NCBI GenBank assembly: GCA_963693085.1
Contig: OY856411.1
Span: forward strand, 1,348,240,550 to 1,348,304,549
From: Alisma plantago-aquatica
Lineage: Eukaryota; Streptophyta; Magnoliopsida; Alismatales; Alismataceae
Length of the DNA stretch: 64,000 nucleotides
Reading direction: 5' to 3'
Of this stretch, positions 34,342-47,100 are shown piece after piece; position 1 is the first letter of the stretch; the number at the start of each line of letters is the position of its first letter. A program made the translations under genes and the position numbers. The notes beneath the pieces were generated by a model that did no database searches, was not told the DNA's origin, and saw nothing but the letters and a program-made list of their open reading frames with translations.

Positions 34342-35520
34342 TCACTCCTTGGGCCTTGTAGTTGGATGTGGAAACTCTTGATTCCTTTCCTCATTTGGTT
34401 GAGATGATTCCTCCAAATTGATCTCGGATCTTCTCACAAAGGATTCATCTTCGTAAAATCTTTTTACCCTGTGGCCATTGACCTTGAATATTCCAGTCTT
34501 TTCTCCTTGAATTTCCATCATTCCTAATGGGTAAATCTTTACCACAGAGAAGGGCCTCACCATCTTGTTCTAAGCTTCCCAGGGAAGAGCCTAATGCTAG
34601 AATAGAAGAGAAGTACTTTGTCTCCTTCACGAACATGCTTGTTATTTAGGTGGGTGTCATGCCACACCTTAGTCCTTTGTTTGTAGATCCTTACATTCTC
34701 ATAGGCATGTAATCTTAGCTCCTCGAGCTCCTGTAGCTGCAGAAATCTTTTCTGACTTGCCTTTTCTAGGTCCATATTCAGAAACTTGATCGCCCAAAGG
34801 GCCTTATGTTCGAGCTCCAAAGGTAAATGGAAGGACCTGCCATAGACTAATATGTATGGAGTTGTGCCTATAGGTGTCTTAAAAGTTGTCCTATAGGCCC
34901 AGAGAGCATCGTCAATCTTCATGGACCAGTCCTTTCGAGTGCAGCTAATAGTTTTTTTCTAGAATCTTCTTAATCTTCCTATTAGATACCTCTACTTGTC
35001 CAGAGGTTTAAGGGTGATAGGGTGTAGCAACTTTGTGCTTTACCCCATACTTCTTTAGTAGCGCCTCAAACTACTTCTCTCCAAAATGGGATCCTCCATC
35101 GCTTATCACAGTGTGAGGCACTCCGAAGCATGGAAAATAGTTTTCTCAAATATCTTAATCACATATTTAGAGTCGCATGTTTGGGTAGCTACAGCCTCTA
35201 CCTATTTCGACATGTAGTCAACAACCACTAAAATGTATTGATAACCTTTTGATGAGGGGAAAGGACCCATGTAGTCTATCCCCCAAACATCAAAGATTTC
35301 TACTTCTACCCAGTCAGCCATAGGCATCTCGCTCCTCTTACTGATATTTCCAGTTAGTTGGCATTCCTTGCAAGCTTTTACAAAATATGTTGCGTCTTTG
35401 AACATGGAGGGCCAGTAAAACCCTGACTAAAGCACTTTTTTCGTTGTTCTTTCCCCACTATGATGCCCTCCATACGGTGAAGAGTGGCATTCTCTCAAGA
35501 TCAGTGGAACTTCCTCCTCT
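34342..35520 (-). pseudogene. Integrase of the interrupted Athila-like element
   Basis: The zinc module runs ILRECHSSPYGGHHSGERT to [18 protein letters not shown]. Core motifs include [18 protein letters not shown] (first Asp) and WVEVEIFD; the part with the second Asp is blurred by stops (about 35150-34980). The C-terminal side is clear: [45 protein letters not shown]. It is homologous throughout to the integrase at 28190-29391. A TAG near 35200, then several stops, inactivate it. Confidence 0.8.
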
Positions 35521-35699
35521 AGTATAAATCTTCTATACAAACTGTCAGAACATCTATTAAATAGTAGTGGGTCATCCCAATAATAGTTTTTGTCATCAGA
35601 GAAGAGCTTCTTTTTCTAATTGTAGGTTATGTTCGGTAGCAGCTAGCCACAAGCCATATAGTTACAGATATCTGCAAACCACGGAAGACTTGGCTCGTC

Positions 35700-36960
35700 A
35701 GATTAAACCATTAACAGAGCTTCATCAGCATAGTTGTCATTTACAGGCAACTAATTTTCCTCATCACAAACTATACTAGATAGGTGATCTGCGACCACAT
35801 TTTCTTTTCCTTTCTTATCAATTATCTAATGGTCAAACTCTTGTAGTAGTAGGTCCCACCTCAGCAGTCTTATCTTTGTGTCTTTCTTTTGCATCAGATA
35901 GTGTATGGCCCCATGGTCAGTATAGACCTTTACCTTGGCCCCTATAAGATATGATCTGAATTTGTCAAATGCGAAAACAATTGCCAACATCTCTTTTTCT
36001 GTGGTGGTGTAATTCGCTTGGTCTTCGTCTAACGTGTGGCTGGCACAACATATGACGTGGTGCTTTTGGTCTTTCTTCTGTCCCAAGACTGCACCTACGG
36101 CATAGTCACTTGCGTCGCACATTATTTCAAATGGTATCTCCCAGTCTGGAGCCTACAGAATTGGTGTAGAGGTCAAGGCCTCTTTTAGGGTCTCGAAAGC
36201 TTTTAAACACTTATCATCAAACTTGAACAGTGTGTCTTTAATTAGTAGATTCGAAAGCAGCTTTGATATTTTTGAGAAGTCTTTGATGAATCTTCTATAA
36301 TACCCAACATGACCCAAGAAACTCCTCACTCTTATCACAGACTTTGGTGGTGGGAGTTTGGAGATGGCCTCAATCTTGCTAAGATCCAACTCAATACCTT
36401 TCTTGGAGATCTTATGTCCTAGGACAATGCCACTTTGAATCATAAAGTGGCTTTTTTCCCAGTTCAGAACGAGATGCTTCTCCTCGCATCGTTGCAAAAC
36501 TAAAGATAAATTTCTCAGGCAGGCGTCGAAGTCGGTTCCATAGACCGAGAAGTCATCAATAAATACTTCAACTATGTCTTCTAGAAAGTCTGAGAACATG
36601 GAAATCATGCAACACTGGAACGTTGTTGGAGCATTGCATAGGCTGAAAGGCATCCGTCTAAAGGTGTACATTCCATATATGCATGTGAATGTCATCTTTT
36701 CCTAATTGTCAGGGTGGATTGGGACTTTATAAAATCTGGAATAGCCATCTAAAAAGCAAAAGTAATCATGGTGGGCAAGTCTCTCTAGGACTTGATCAAT
36801 AAATGGTAAGGGGAAGTGGTCTTTCTGTGTTGCCAAATTCAGCTTTCTATAGTCAATGCACATTCACCAGCATGTGACCGTTCTTGTGGCAACTTCATCA
36901 CCATTATCTCCCTTCACCATAGTCATTCCACCTTTCTTGGGTACTACATGAATGTGGCTT
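35700..36960 (-). pseudogene. RT and RNase H of the interrupted Athila-like element
   Basis: RT motifs: VSHIHVVPKKGGMTMV (36940), MCIDYRKLNLATQKDHF, CFLDGYSRFYK, YTFRRMPFSLCNAPTTFQ and VFIDDFSVYGTD (36570-36535) with both catalytic Asp. RNase [46 protein letters not shown] (36122-35826), then [10 protein letters not shown]. Stops occur at about 36890, 36705 and 36150. Same layout as the plus-strand element, with clear divergence. Confidence 0.85.
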
Positions 36961-37202
36961 ACCTAGTTGCTATTGCTTATTGGGTAGATGATTCCTGCAT
37001 CACGTAGTTTTAATATCTCCTTCTTGACAACTTCCTTCAGCATTTGGTTCAATTTCCTTTGGGGTTGTACCAAAGGTCTCGTCGATTCTTCTAGGTTAAT
37101 TATGTGCATGCATAGGGCCGGGTTTAGTCCCTTTATGTCCTCTACGGAATATTCAATTGCTCCTCTGTGCTCCTACAATTCTTCCAACAATCTTTCCTGT
37201 TG

Positions 37203-38356
37203 TTATTTGGTGAGGTTAGCGTTGATGATGACTGGGTTCCTCCCTTCATCATCTAGCAACTCGTACTTCAGCCCTTCTGGTAATGGCTTTAGTTCTGGCT
37301 TTGGCTTCAGAGTTTTTGACTCTTTGTTTGATGTTTCCAAAGAAGTGTACATTATTTTTTCTATTACCTCTTCTTCATCACTAAGACACTCTTCACCTTG
37401 GTTAAGGTAGTCTAAAATTTTGACCACTTCAGGATCTTCTATCAAAGGGTTCAGGTTATTCACGGCTCTCATGAGCGGGTCCACAATGGCTTTCTCTTCT
37501 TGAATTTCTTCACAATATTGGTTGTAGCTATCCATGAAGTAGACTGATTCAGAAAGAGCTGGCCCTTTCATAGCATCCTTTACCTTAAAGTTGATGTGGT
37601 CACTCCCAACCCAGAGGGTTATCACGCCTTTTACGATGTCTATCAGGGCTCTTCTAGTGGCTAGAAAAGGTTGTCCAAAGATTATCAGACACTTAGGATC
37701 CTCCACAATATCTATTACAACAATATCACAAGGTATGAAGAACCGTCCCACACGGATTGGAACGTCTTCCACTATATCCACTAATCTCTTGAAAGTATGA
37801 TCAGTTAGCTCAATTCTCATACTTGTCTTGACCATGTCGGTCAATCCAAGTCTTTGTGTAAGGCTTAGGGGCATCAAACTTATGCTGGCTCCCAAGTCTA
37901 CCAGTGCCTTTCTTTCGACATTGTCTCCAACACAAAAGGGGATGTTAAAGGCCCCTGGGTCTTTCTTCTTTGTAGGTAGTTCAGCTTGAACAAACGCACT
38001 GGACAATTTCTCTAGGTGTACCATTTTGACTTGACTTACTCTCCTTCTCCTTGTGATAAGGTCCTTTAAAAACTTAGCATAAGTTGGCATCTCCTCTAGA
38101 GCATCCAGAAATGGGACATCTATATGGAGTTTCTTCACGGCTTCCATGAACTTTTCATATCTCTTCTTCTGGTGGGCCTTGATAAGCTTGTATGGAAACA
38201 GGATTCTTGGTGCATATGGGCTTTTCTTCATAAAGATTTCTTCTATAAGATCAGGGTTCCTAGCTCCTCCACTTTCCTCACGGCCTTTTTCAGTAGGCCC
38301 CTCCTTGTCAACAAAATTCTCGGAAGAAACTTCCTTCTCCTATTGTGGTTTGCTTC
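37203..38356 (-). pseudogene. Aspartic protease region of the interrupted Athila-like element
   Basis: The longest open pol piece here (342 codons from 38231). It has KKLHIDVPFLDALEEMPTY, CVGDNVERKALVDLGASISLMPLSL with the active site D-L-G-A-S, VRVGRFFIPCDIVVIDI, FGQPFLATRRALIDI and PLPEGLKYELLDD. The DLGAS centre and FGQPFL flap-side motif fit an intact protease fold, so this part alone might still be foldable. Codons just upstream (to 38356) read EVSSENFVDKEG and contain a stop; beyond 38356 the sequence switches to a copy of the Ulp1-type ORF. Confidence 0.85.
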
Positions 38357-38694
38357 TGTTAATCTCCACCTCCTGCCTTTCGTGTTTCACTACTGGTAGA
38401 AACTTTCTTAAGTGAAGATAGGAACTCAGTGGTCAACTTCTTATAGGATTTCACCTCTGGTGTGCATAAGGCATGTAAGTTTGCACCTTCTAGGAATTTT
38501 ATCGTCATGTCGTAGATACTCATCTTCTTGAAATCCTCTACGCCAAGGTATCATGTTGGGCATAATTCCTTGTGTTGGTGCATCCAATCGTAGGTAGACT
38601 AGTGCACGGTGTTCTTGGGAATGAATGGTGGCCCTCCGGATTGTGCAGATGTCTCCCCTACTACCTCCTTGTCCTTACTTCCCTCCTCTCTTTT
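38357..38694 (-). repeat. Second copy of the N-terminal Ulp1-ORF segment (duplicate of 20867-21200)
   Basis: Nearly the same as 20867-21200 and in the same orientation, but reads through MSIYDMTIKFLEGANL into CTPEVKSYKKLTTEFLSSLKK without the frameshift seen at 21000. On one side it joins the protease region (after SETRKAGGGD), on the other an inverted 816-bp LTR. The LTR-side junction shares CCTCCTC...TTGGG with both partners. Confidence 0.8.
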
Positions 38695-39510
38695 TGGGCA
38701 TCTCATGGATCTATCTTTCTGTAATGTTGTTATGTTGTCCGCAAGCATGAGCGGCTAAACATCTTAACTTGGGTTGGGAGTAGCCACTAAGGCTCTCCCA
38801 ACATGTATATTGTCTCTTTCTGTTGAATATACATATTCTTATCAAGATTATCTCCATGCACCTATTCTAATGCTTCACTTGTATGATTAGCTACCATCTT
38901 GTGATGTTCGATTGTTGATATCTCGAGAGAGTAATATCACTTTTATCATGTGTCATGGAGTAGTATGAATGCACGAGAGTGTTGGAATGCTAAGGCTTTA
39001 AAGTCATATGTTCTGTTGTGAAGTTTACGTGTGGTCTCCTTGAGAGAGGGACTACCCTTAGACTTAGATCTATCCTCATCTTGAGAAAGAGTGGAATAGA
39101 GGCTTTTGGTGGTTGCTTGTAATCTTGGTAAGAGTATGCAAGAGCAAGAGATAATGTTGCATGTTGGTGAGATGCTTTAGTAGGTGAACCCCAACCCGGG
39201 TTTCCTCCCATATAATTGTTTCATTCTATTTCTTTTGTTTCTTTTTTCTTATTATTTTTGGTCTTTCTTGAGCTGCTATAGTTGGTGTGTCGTTGTTCCT
39301 TAGGGAACACCCTTTATATACCCTCTTCGGTTGGAGAATACGAGTGTTAGATTCTACTTGCTTATCACTACCAACCTTATCCCTGTGTTCAACCCTGATC
39401 GTTACATCGGACCTCGTTTATCGTTGTGAGGGCTTGAGAGTTGGGTTATCTCTTTAAAAGTTTGACTACTCTGAATCCACTCCTTTTGGACATGTGATTT
39501 AGTCCGGTCA
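38695..39510 (+). repeat. LTR of the 816-bp family with primer site, plus strand
   Basis: Inverted relative to the copies at 13751-14567 and 48754-49192. Ends CCGGTCA; six bases on is a primer site, which fixes the sense strand as plus. It starts at about TGGGCATCTC. TTTATATA at 39313-39320 may be a TATA box. Confidence 0.8.
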
Positions 39511-39516
39511 ACTTTT

Positions 39517-39534
39517 TGGCGTCGTCGTCGGGGA
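39517..39534 (+). promoter_or_regulatory. Primer-binding site, Athila type
   Basis: TGGCGTCGTCGTCGGGGA resembles the TGGCGCCGTTGCCGGGGA site of Athila-like elements with three changes. Confidence 0.75.
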
Positions 39535-39749
39535 CAAGGAAAAACGGCACTGTTAAGAACCCGAGTCTGCTTACTATACTCTCGTGCCTCAAGCTTAGCA
39601 ATAAGCTTGACAGCACAGTTATTTTAAGTTTGCTAACCTGAGTTTGTGTAGAATAGTTCGTTTGGACCAGTTCAGTTTTCTAACTTGACTGTACAATCTA
39701 TTCAGGCACCCAGGCAGAAGAAACGGGTTCGACTTTACTCCTTTTTTCC

Positions 39750-39862
39750 ATGCCACCTCACGTGGATGTTACCCTCTCAGGAGACGAGCAGAACGCGAGG
39801 AATGCACACAACCCACCTCTGCCAGGAATGTATGAAGATAGGGATGGTCGTTACAATGATGG
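39750..39862 (+). pseudogene. Athila-like gag, first part (before insertion)
   Basis: ATG at 39750 (MPPHVDVTLSGDEQNARN) after a 215-base leader. The frame runs through MYEDRDGRYNDG to 39862, where the gag-only element begins; it resumes in the same frame at 47131. Acidic, unstructured N-terminus. Confidence 0.75.
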
Positions 39863-42860
39863 TGTAACACTCCTCCCTAGGGTTTCATACATAACTAGTG
39901 GAAGCACAGCCTAATCCCCAACATTATCCATAATGTGGGGTACTTGGCATTTCAGGGAGGGTTTTCACATACATGATCTCATATCAAGAAATAAATAACA
40001 CTTGGCATTATTGAAACATAGATTCATACATAAGTTCTTGGAAAGAAAACTACACCATGATTCTAAAGGTATGCTAAACGTAAACTAGATAACATGTAAA
40101 AGATAGGATCTCCATAGATGGACGTCCCACTAGGCAACAAATTCTTAGATCCTTGGATTCTTAGAACTCCTTAAGATGATTCCTTCCCTTTAGCTCCAAC
40201 TTCTACGGACATCTCATCCCCAGCCATGCAAAGGAAAAACATTCATGGTAAGTAAGTGGCATTGGCATGTTATAAGACATGAAAATAACATATAATATTA
40301 TTTGACATAAACATGAACATGCATTAACATTAATCATTTCTTGGCATCTTTTACATGAAGAAATTTGACAAGAAGTATATGCTCCTCTCTTAATGCCCCA
40401 TAAGGAGCCCATAATGCTCGGAAAGCCCATAATTCCTCAGAAAGCCCATAATGCTCGGAAAGCCCATAACAAGGTGCATATAAATCTAAATCAAATTCCC
40501 TTAACCATTATCTTTCTTAGACTTAATTATCTTCTTAATAACTTAGACTTGATCTTAGTGGGATTACTCCCTCTTGAACATAATTGGGATTTCTCCCCAT
40601 GAACCATAATGGGAATTTCTTCCCTCTTAAGCATGAATGGGAATTTCTTCCCTATTAATCTTGGTTTCATGTACCTTAATCATAATTCATAACATTAATG
40701 TGATTTCTAAATTTATACTTAAATTATAGCAATCAACATCCAATAACCATATACTTGAAGAAAGCATGCATTAATCATGACTTTAACATTTAGTGATTAA
40801 CATAAATCATAAACATTCAATAAACCAATTATTATCTATAACAAGGGCATGGCCCACTTACCTTGAACTAAAGCACCTAAGTCAAACCTCGTTTGATAGA
40901 TTGGATTCCCTTAAACACTTGAAATAACATGTTTATCATTCATTATACAACAATAAACCCTAATTTGTTCATATAAATATTGAGATGTGCATACAGAAAA
41001 ATCAGTCGATAAAAATCATAAAATCGGATTCCTCGTCGAAAATCCTTTCCAAAACACATTTTTGCATATTTTTTTATAACCAGGAAATTTACTATGAATT
41101 TACAAAGAACTGACCAATCACAAAATTGAGGAAAAACCATGTGGATATTGGGCATGAGTCTTGTCCTTGTGGCCCAATCACAACTTGCCAGGATGCCATC
41201 GCTTCTCAATTCTTAAGCAACAAAAGATGACATGAAATATCAAGAATACCCCTTTCGTGATTGGTTGTACGATTGCCCGACCAGGGACAATAGAATCATC
41301 CTGCCACCTGGTTTCCTCCCCTCTCACTGCACGCGAGAAAGCAGAGCTTTAGGGATCTCAGGCGAGAGTAACGATCGTGCCCTAGAGACGATCGAATGGG
41401 GGAAACAACCCCATTGTCTTCGTCAGATCATGGCGATCAATATGAAACCAAAATGCATGGAAGCGGTGGAAAAACAATGTCAAAGGCGTTGAAAGGCCAT
41501 GGCGAGAGCTGGATAACAGAGGTCAAAGTCTAAGGAGCCAAAACCACGAAACCAAGAAGATAGGCATCAACTTAAAACCGGAAGGTGTTCTTGGGGGTTA
41601 GGTGACTTCATCCGATGCCTTGCGAGGGTTGGGCGGCCACTGTATTGTCATGGTGATGAATGTTGGTAGGGTCCGGGCGGCGGAGTATAGGTCTGGATGA
41701 CATGGGTAATCGCAAGGCAATTGGACAAAGCAAAAAGGGAGAAGGGGTATATGGATGCTCACCGTATTGTCGATTGCGTGGAAGCCGGCGGTGACCAATG
41801 AGACAAATACAAGGTCTCCTAAAACCAAAAGTGAGTATGGCAAGGAGACTTGAGGCCCCAAGGCACAAATTGACAGAGAAGGAGAAATACATGAGTATCT
41901 ACAATGCTTTTGGGAGGGTTAGGTGGATGGCAGATGCACGGAGGTGGCGGCTGCAAGTCATCTGCAGAGAGGGTGTTGAAGACCTAAATGGGCATTTCTT
42001 GTATAGTGTGTGAGAGAGGGTCGAGTGATGGTTTTGTGCATTCGTGGCGTCGAGACGAAAGCGTTGGTGAAGGAATGAAGAAAAATGGTCAAGAGGCGAG
42101 GGAGTTTGAGACTGATGAAGACAGAACAGAGAAACGACTCCTGCTTATAGAAGTATCGAAGGTAGATGACAACCCCAGCATTGTTGGATTCTGATCCAAC
42201 GGTTGCGGACATGCGCGAAAAAATAAAACGGATGAATTACCTACATAACAGTGTAAATCGAATAAATGTGACAGATAACACATTGATTGGTATACCATAA
42301 ACCATATAAAACGTATAATTAACATTTGGAGGGTCATTTGAAGTCCAAATGACCTCAAACTTCACCCATAGGTTAAAGAGGTGCATTAAAACACAATGGC
42401 TCTGTTAATTTTGTCTTTTAGCCCACCATCACTCCTAATTAGGCAAAAATGCATTCAATACACTTAAGTTAATATATTAAAGCATATAGAGCTATTCATT
42501 AATCCCTAAATGAAGATAATTCGTGTAATCAATCCAAATATCAACAATAAACATCTTGAGGAATATTAAGCAAGCTTTTATGCATAAAAACCATTAATGA
42601 TAATAAGAGAGGAAAGTTGACATAAAAACATTCATTTCTATTTTCTAAACAAGAGTGCATAAATATTCAAGGAAATACTTTCTAAAATTAAACCATGGAT
42701 AAGAAAGTAAGTGAACATAAGTTTCGTCATATGAAATGAATTTGTAAAGCTTAACCTGGGCAATTTGAATGAAGGTCCTCAACAATTATACTATTAGAAA
42801 AAAGAGCATGCAAAGAATAAAATACTTTGAAAATTTGCATACAAAGAGTGGGATGTTACA
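39863..42860 (-). repeat. 3' LTR of the gag-only element
   Basis: Reads TGTAACACTCC at 39863 and ends GATGTTACA at 42860 on the plus strand; the element sense is minus. Contains an 18-19-base tandem, GCCCATAATGCTCGGAAA, about three copies at 40402-40467. No ORF of known type. Confidence 0.9.
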
Positions 42861-42874
42861 ATACTACCCACCTT
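42861..42874 (-). promoter_or_regulatory. Polypurine tract of the gag-only element
   Basis: The minus strand reads AAGGTGGGTAGTAT next to the 3' LTR, preceded by TTTTGAGGATGAAATTTATTT, the usual end of chromovirus internal regions. Confidence 0.7.
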
Positions 42875-43006
42875 AAATAAATTTCATCCTCAAAATTTCG
42901 TAGAGTTTCTACCCACCTTAAGGATTACACAACAACTTGCAAATTTTCCATACAAATTATAAAAGAAGCATACATAAACAAAGCATTATGATTCAACATA
43001 AATTAC

Positions 43007-44098
43007 TTAACTACCCTTACCTTGATCATTTTCCTCTACTCCATCTGACATTTTCATGGTGAAGAGCCTTGGCTTAACCTTGGGTGGAGGATTTGGGTTC
43101 TTAGCTTGGTTATGGTTGAGATCCTTCTTTGCAAGCTTAGGGAAATTAGGCTTGATATTCCCTTCCTCACCACAATAGTAGCAAATAGAAGTCCCAAACC
43201 TACAAGGACCACCATTATTTCTCTTACATGTAGGGCATGGGGTTCTCCTATTCTCATAAGAAGGTTCAGGGGCTTTTCTCTTGTGGTTGGAGGATGGAGG
43301 GGGTTGATGGTGACGATTGTTCTGGGGTACCTCCTTCTTATGATTCCTCCCAAGGTGATCCTACAATTCTACGGTTGCATCAAGGGCTGATTGCATGGTT
43401 CTATGACCTCTATCATACAAGGCATAACTTAGGTCGGGTTTAAGCCCTCTAATAAACTTCTTAGCTCTCTTTTGCTCAGTGTACTCAAGACCATACTTTT
43501 GGAGCTTATGAAACTTCATGGCATACTCAGTGACAGTCATGTCACCCACGTGCTTAAGGTTAACAAACTCGTCATCCTTCTTTTCTAACATGGCTTCAGA
43601 TACATAATGGTCTTTAAAGGCTTCTACAAACTCACCCCAAGTGAAAGGAGGGTCATCTTCTTCCCTAGAGGCTAAGAGGTTTTCCCACCAAGTACGGGCT
43701 GCACCCTTGAGCATATGGGTGGCAAATATAACCCTACTATGTGGGGGACACTCTAAGCCTCTAAAACATTGTTCCATGTTGCTAAGCCACTCCTCAGCCT
43801 TTGTTACCACATCAACCTCATCTTCACCATGGAAAGCATAGGGTCTAATCTTCAAGAAATCTATGAGGGAGATCTCATGTACTCTAGGTGGAGATCTAGG
43901 TTAGAGGGCATTGGTTAAGGCTACTACTAGGGCATCTAGGGTGACTTGTGGAGGGACTTGGTTCATGTCTTCAGTCTTATCACCACTAGAGGATCCTTGT
44001 GAGGGCCTTGACTCACCAACCTTCTCCTTCTTCTTAGGGGCCGTTTGAAAGGGTAAACATAACATAATATGAATCTCTATTGTTGCCTTAATGGCCAT
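43007..44098 (-). pseudogene. Gag of the gag-only element
   Basis: One frame of 364 codons with two in-frame stops: TAA at 43903-43901 and TAG at 43363-43361. After a Ser/Lys-rich N-terminus (QVTLDALVVALTNAL) comes the chromovirus capsid core: FHGEDEVDVVTKAEEWL, MEQCFRGLECP, MLKGAARTWWENL, WGEFVEAFKDHY, EYAMKFHKLQKYG and KKFIRGLKPDL. After the second stop the same frame runs on with a Pro/His-rich linker and a knuckle-like CYYCGEEGNIKPNF, in which His and the last Cys are lost. It ends GKGS-stop at 43007. The preserved frame with only two stops suggests recent selection or youth. Confidence 0.88.
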
Positions 44099-44103
44099 CT
44101 ATT

Positions 44104-44119
44104 CCTTGCAATGATACCA
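44104..44119 (-). promoter_or_regulatory. Primer-binding site of the gag-only element
   Basis: The minus strand reads TGGTATCATTGCAAGG, four bases inside the 5' LTR. It resembles the initiator-Met site TGGTATCAGAGC with changes in the middle. Confidence 0.65.
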
Positions 44120-44123
44120 TCAA

Positions 44124-47100
44124 TGTAACACCCTTCCCTCGGGTTTCATACGTAACCAGCAGAAGCACCGCCTAATCCCCAATATTATCCATAATGTGGG
44201 GTACTTGGCATTTCAAGGAGGGTTGTCACATACATGATCTCATATCAAGAAATAAATAACACTTGGCATTATTGAACCATAGATTCATACATAAGTTCTT
44301 AGAAACAAAAACTACACCATGATTCTAAAGGTGTGCTAAATGTAAACTAGATAACATGTAAAAGATAGGATCTCCATAGATGGACATCCCACCAGGAAAC
44401 AACTTCTAAGATACTTGGATTCTTAGAAATCCTTAAGATGATTCCTTCTCGTTAGCTCCAACTTCTATGGACATCTCATCCCCAGCCATGCAAAGGAAAA
44501 ACATTCATGGTAAGTAAGTGGCATTGGCATGTTATAAGACTTGAAAATAACATATAAGATGATTTGACATAAACATGAACATGCATTAACATTAATCATT
44601 TCTTGGCATCTTTTACATGAAGAAATTTGACAAGAAGTATATGCTCCTCTCTTAATGCCCCATAAGGAGACCATAATGCTCGGAAAGCCAAAAATTGCTT
44701 GGAAAGCCCATAATGCTCGGAAAGCCCATAACAAGGTGCATATAAATCTAAATCAAATTCCCTTAACCATGATCTTTCTTAGACTTAATTATCTTCTTAA
44801 TAACTTAGACTTGATCTTAATGGGATTACTCCCTCTTGAACATAATTGGGATTTCTCCCCATGAACCATAATGGGAATTTCTTCCCTCTTAAGCATGAAT
44901 GGGAATTACTGCCCTCTTAATCTTGGTTTCATGTACCTTAATCATAATTAATAACATTAATGTGATTTCTACATTTAGACTTAAATTATAGCAATCAACA
45001 TCCATTAACCATATACTTGAAGAAAACATGCATTAATCATGACTTTAACATTTAGTGCTTAACATAAATCATAAACAGTCAATAAACCAATTATTATCTA
45101 TGCCAAGGTCATGGCCCACTTACCTTGAACTAAAGCACCTAAGTCAAACCTCATTTGACAGATTGGATTCCCTTAAACACCTGAAATAACATGTTTATCA
45201 TTCATTATACAACATTAAACCCTAATTTGTTCATATAAATATTGAGATGTGCAAATAGAAAAATCAGTCAATAAAAAGCATAAAATCATTTTTCCTCATC
45301 GAAAATCCTTTCCAAAACATATTTTTGCATATTTTTTCGATAACCAGGTGATTTACTATGAATTTACAAAGAACGGACCAATCACAAAATTGAGGAAAAA
45401 ACACGTGGCTATTGGTCCTGAGTCCTGTCCTCATGGCCCGATCGCAACTTGCCAGGATGGCATCGCTTCTCAATTCTTAAGCAACAAAAGATGACATGAA
45501 ATCTTGAGAATACCCCTTTGGTGACTGGTTGTACGATTACCCGACCAGGGGTAATAGAGTCACCATGCCACCTGGTTTCCTCCCCTCTCACCGCGGGTGA
45601 GAGAGCAGCACTTCAGGGATCTCAGGTGAGAGTAACGATCACAACCTAGAGATGATCGACTGGGGGAAACAACCCCATTGTCTTCTTCAGATCATGGTGA
45701 TCAAGATGAAACCAAAATGCATGGAAAACAATGGGAAAATGATGTCGAATGCGTTGAAAGGCCATGGCGAGAGCTGGATAACAGAGGTCAAAGTCTAAGG
45801 AGCCATAACCACGAAACTAAGAAGATAGGCATCAACTTCAAACCGGAAGGTGTTCTTGGGGGTTAGGAGACTTCGTATGATGCCTTGCTAGGGCTGGGCG
45901 GCCACTGGATCGTCATGGCGATGAGTGTTGGTAGGGTCCAAGAGGTGGAGTATAGGTCCCGATGACATGGGCAATCGTAGGGCAATTGGATAAAGCAAAG
46001 AGAGAGAAGGGGGTCTATGGATGCTCACCGTATTGTCAATTGTGTGGAAGTCAGCGGTGATCGCTGAGGTAAAGCCAAGGTCGCATGAAACCAAAAGCGA
46101 GTAGGGCAAGGAGACTCGAAGCCCCAAGGCTCAAATTGACAGAGGAGGAGAAATATGTGAGTATCTACAATGCTTTTGGGAGGATTATGTGTTTATGAGA
46201 TGCACGAAGGTGGCGATTGTAAGTTGTCTGCGGAGAGCGTGTTGAAGCTCTAAATGGGTGTTTCTTGTATAGTAGGTGAGAGAGGGTCGAGTGATGGCTT
46301 GGTGCGTTCATGGCGTTGAGATGAATGTGTTGGTAAAGGAATGTAGAAAATGGTCGAGAGGTGAGGGAGTTCGAGACCGATGAAGATAGGATAGAGAAAC
46401 GGCTCCTGCTCATGGAAGTAATGGAGGTAGATGACAACCCTAGTATCGTTGGATTCTGATCCAACGGTCATGGACGCGCGTGAAAAAATAAAACGAATGA
46501 ATTACCTGTGTAATAGTGTAAATCCAATAAATGTGACAAATAACACATTGATTGGTATACCATAAACCATATAAAATGTATAATTAACATTTGGAGGGTC
46601 ATTTGAAGTCCAAATGACCTCAAACTTCACCCATAGGTTAAAGAGGTGCACTAAAACACAATGGCTTAGTTAATTTCATCTTTTAGCCCACCATCACTCG
46701 TAATTAGGAAAAAATGCATTCAATACACTTAAGTGAATATATTAAAGCATATAGAGCTATTCATTAATCCCTAAATGAAGATAATTCATGTAATCAGTCC
46801 AAATATCAACAATAAACATATTGAGGAATATTAAGCAAGCTTTTATGCATGAAAACCACTAATGATAATAAGAGAGGAAAGTTGACATAAAAACATTCAT
46901 TTCTATTTTCTAAACAAGCGTGCATAAATATGCAAGGAAATACTTTCTTAAATTAAACCATGGATAAGAAAGTAAGTGAACATAATTTTCTTCATATGAA
47001 ATGAATTTTTAAAGCCTAACATGGGCAATTTGCATGAAGGTCCTCAACAATTATACTATTAGAAAAAAGAGCATGCAAAGAATAAAATACTTTGAAAATT

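Larger units (their letters stand above)
13751..38694 (-). mobile_element. Athila-like Ty3/gypsy element with Ulp1-type extra ORF, interrupted
   Basis: Minus-strand order from high to low coordinates: protease, RT, RNase H, integrase, hairpin motif, spacer, long extra ORF with Ulp1-like C-terminus, 3' untranslated region, 3' LTR. A plus-strand Athila-like element (21502-32891) sits in the extra ORF; removing it with one TAGCC copy rejoins 21501 to 32897. Its own gag is not found on the minus strand upstream of the protease; instead a 338-bp piece of the extra ORF and an inverted LTR-gag block lie there. The Athila assignment rests on the protease (LVDLGASISLMPLSL), RT (FIDDFSVYG) and the LTR family's primer site at 39517. 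Confidence 0.7.
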
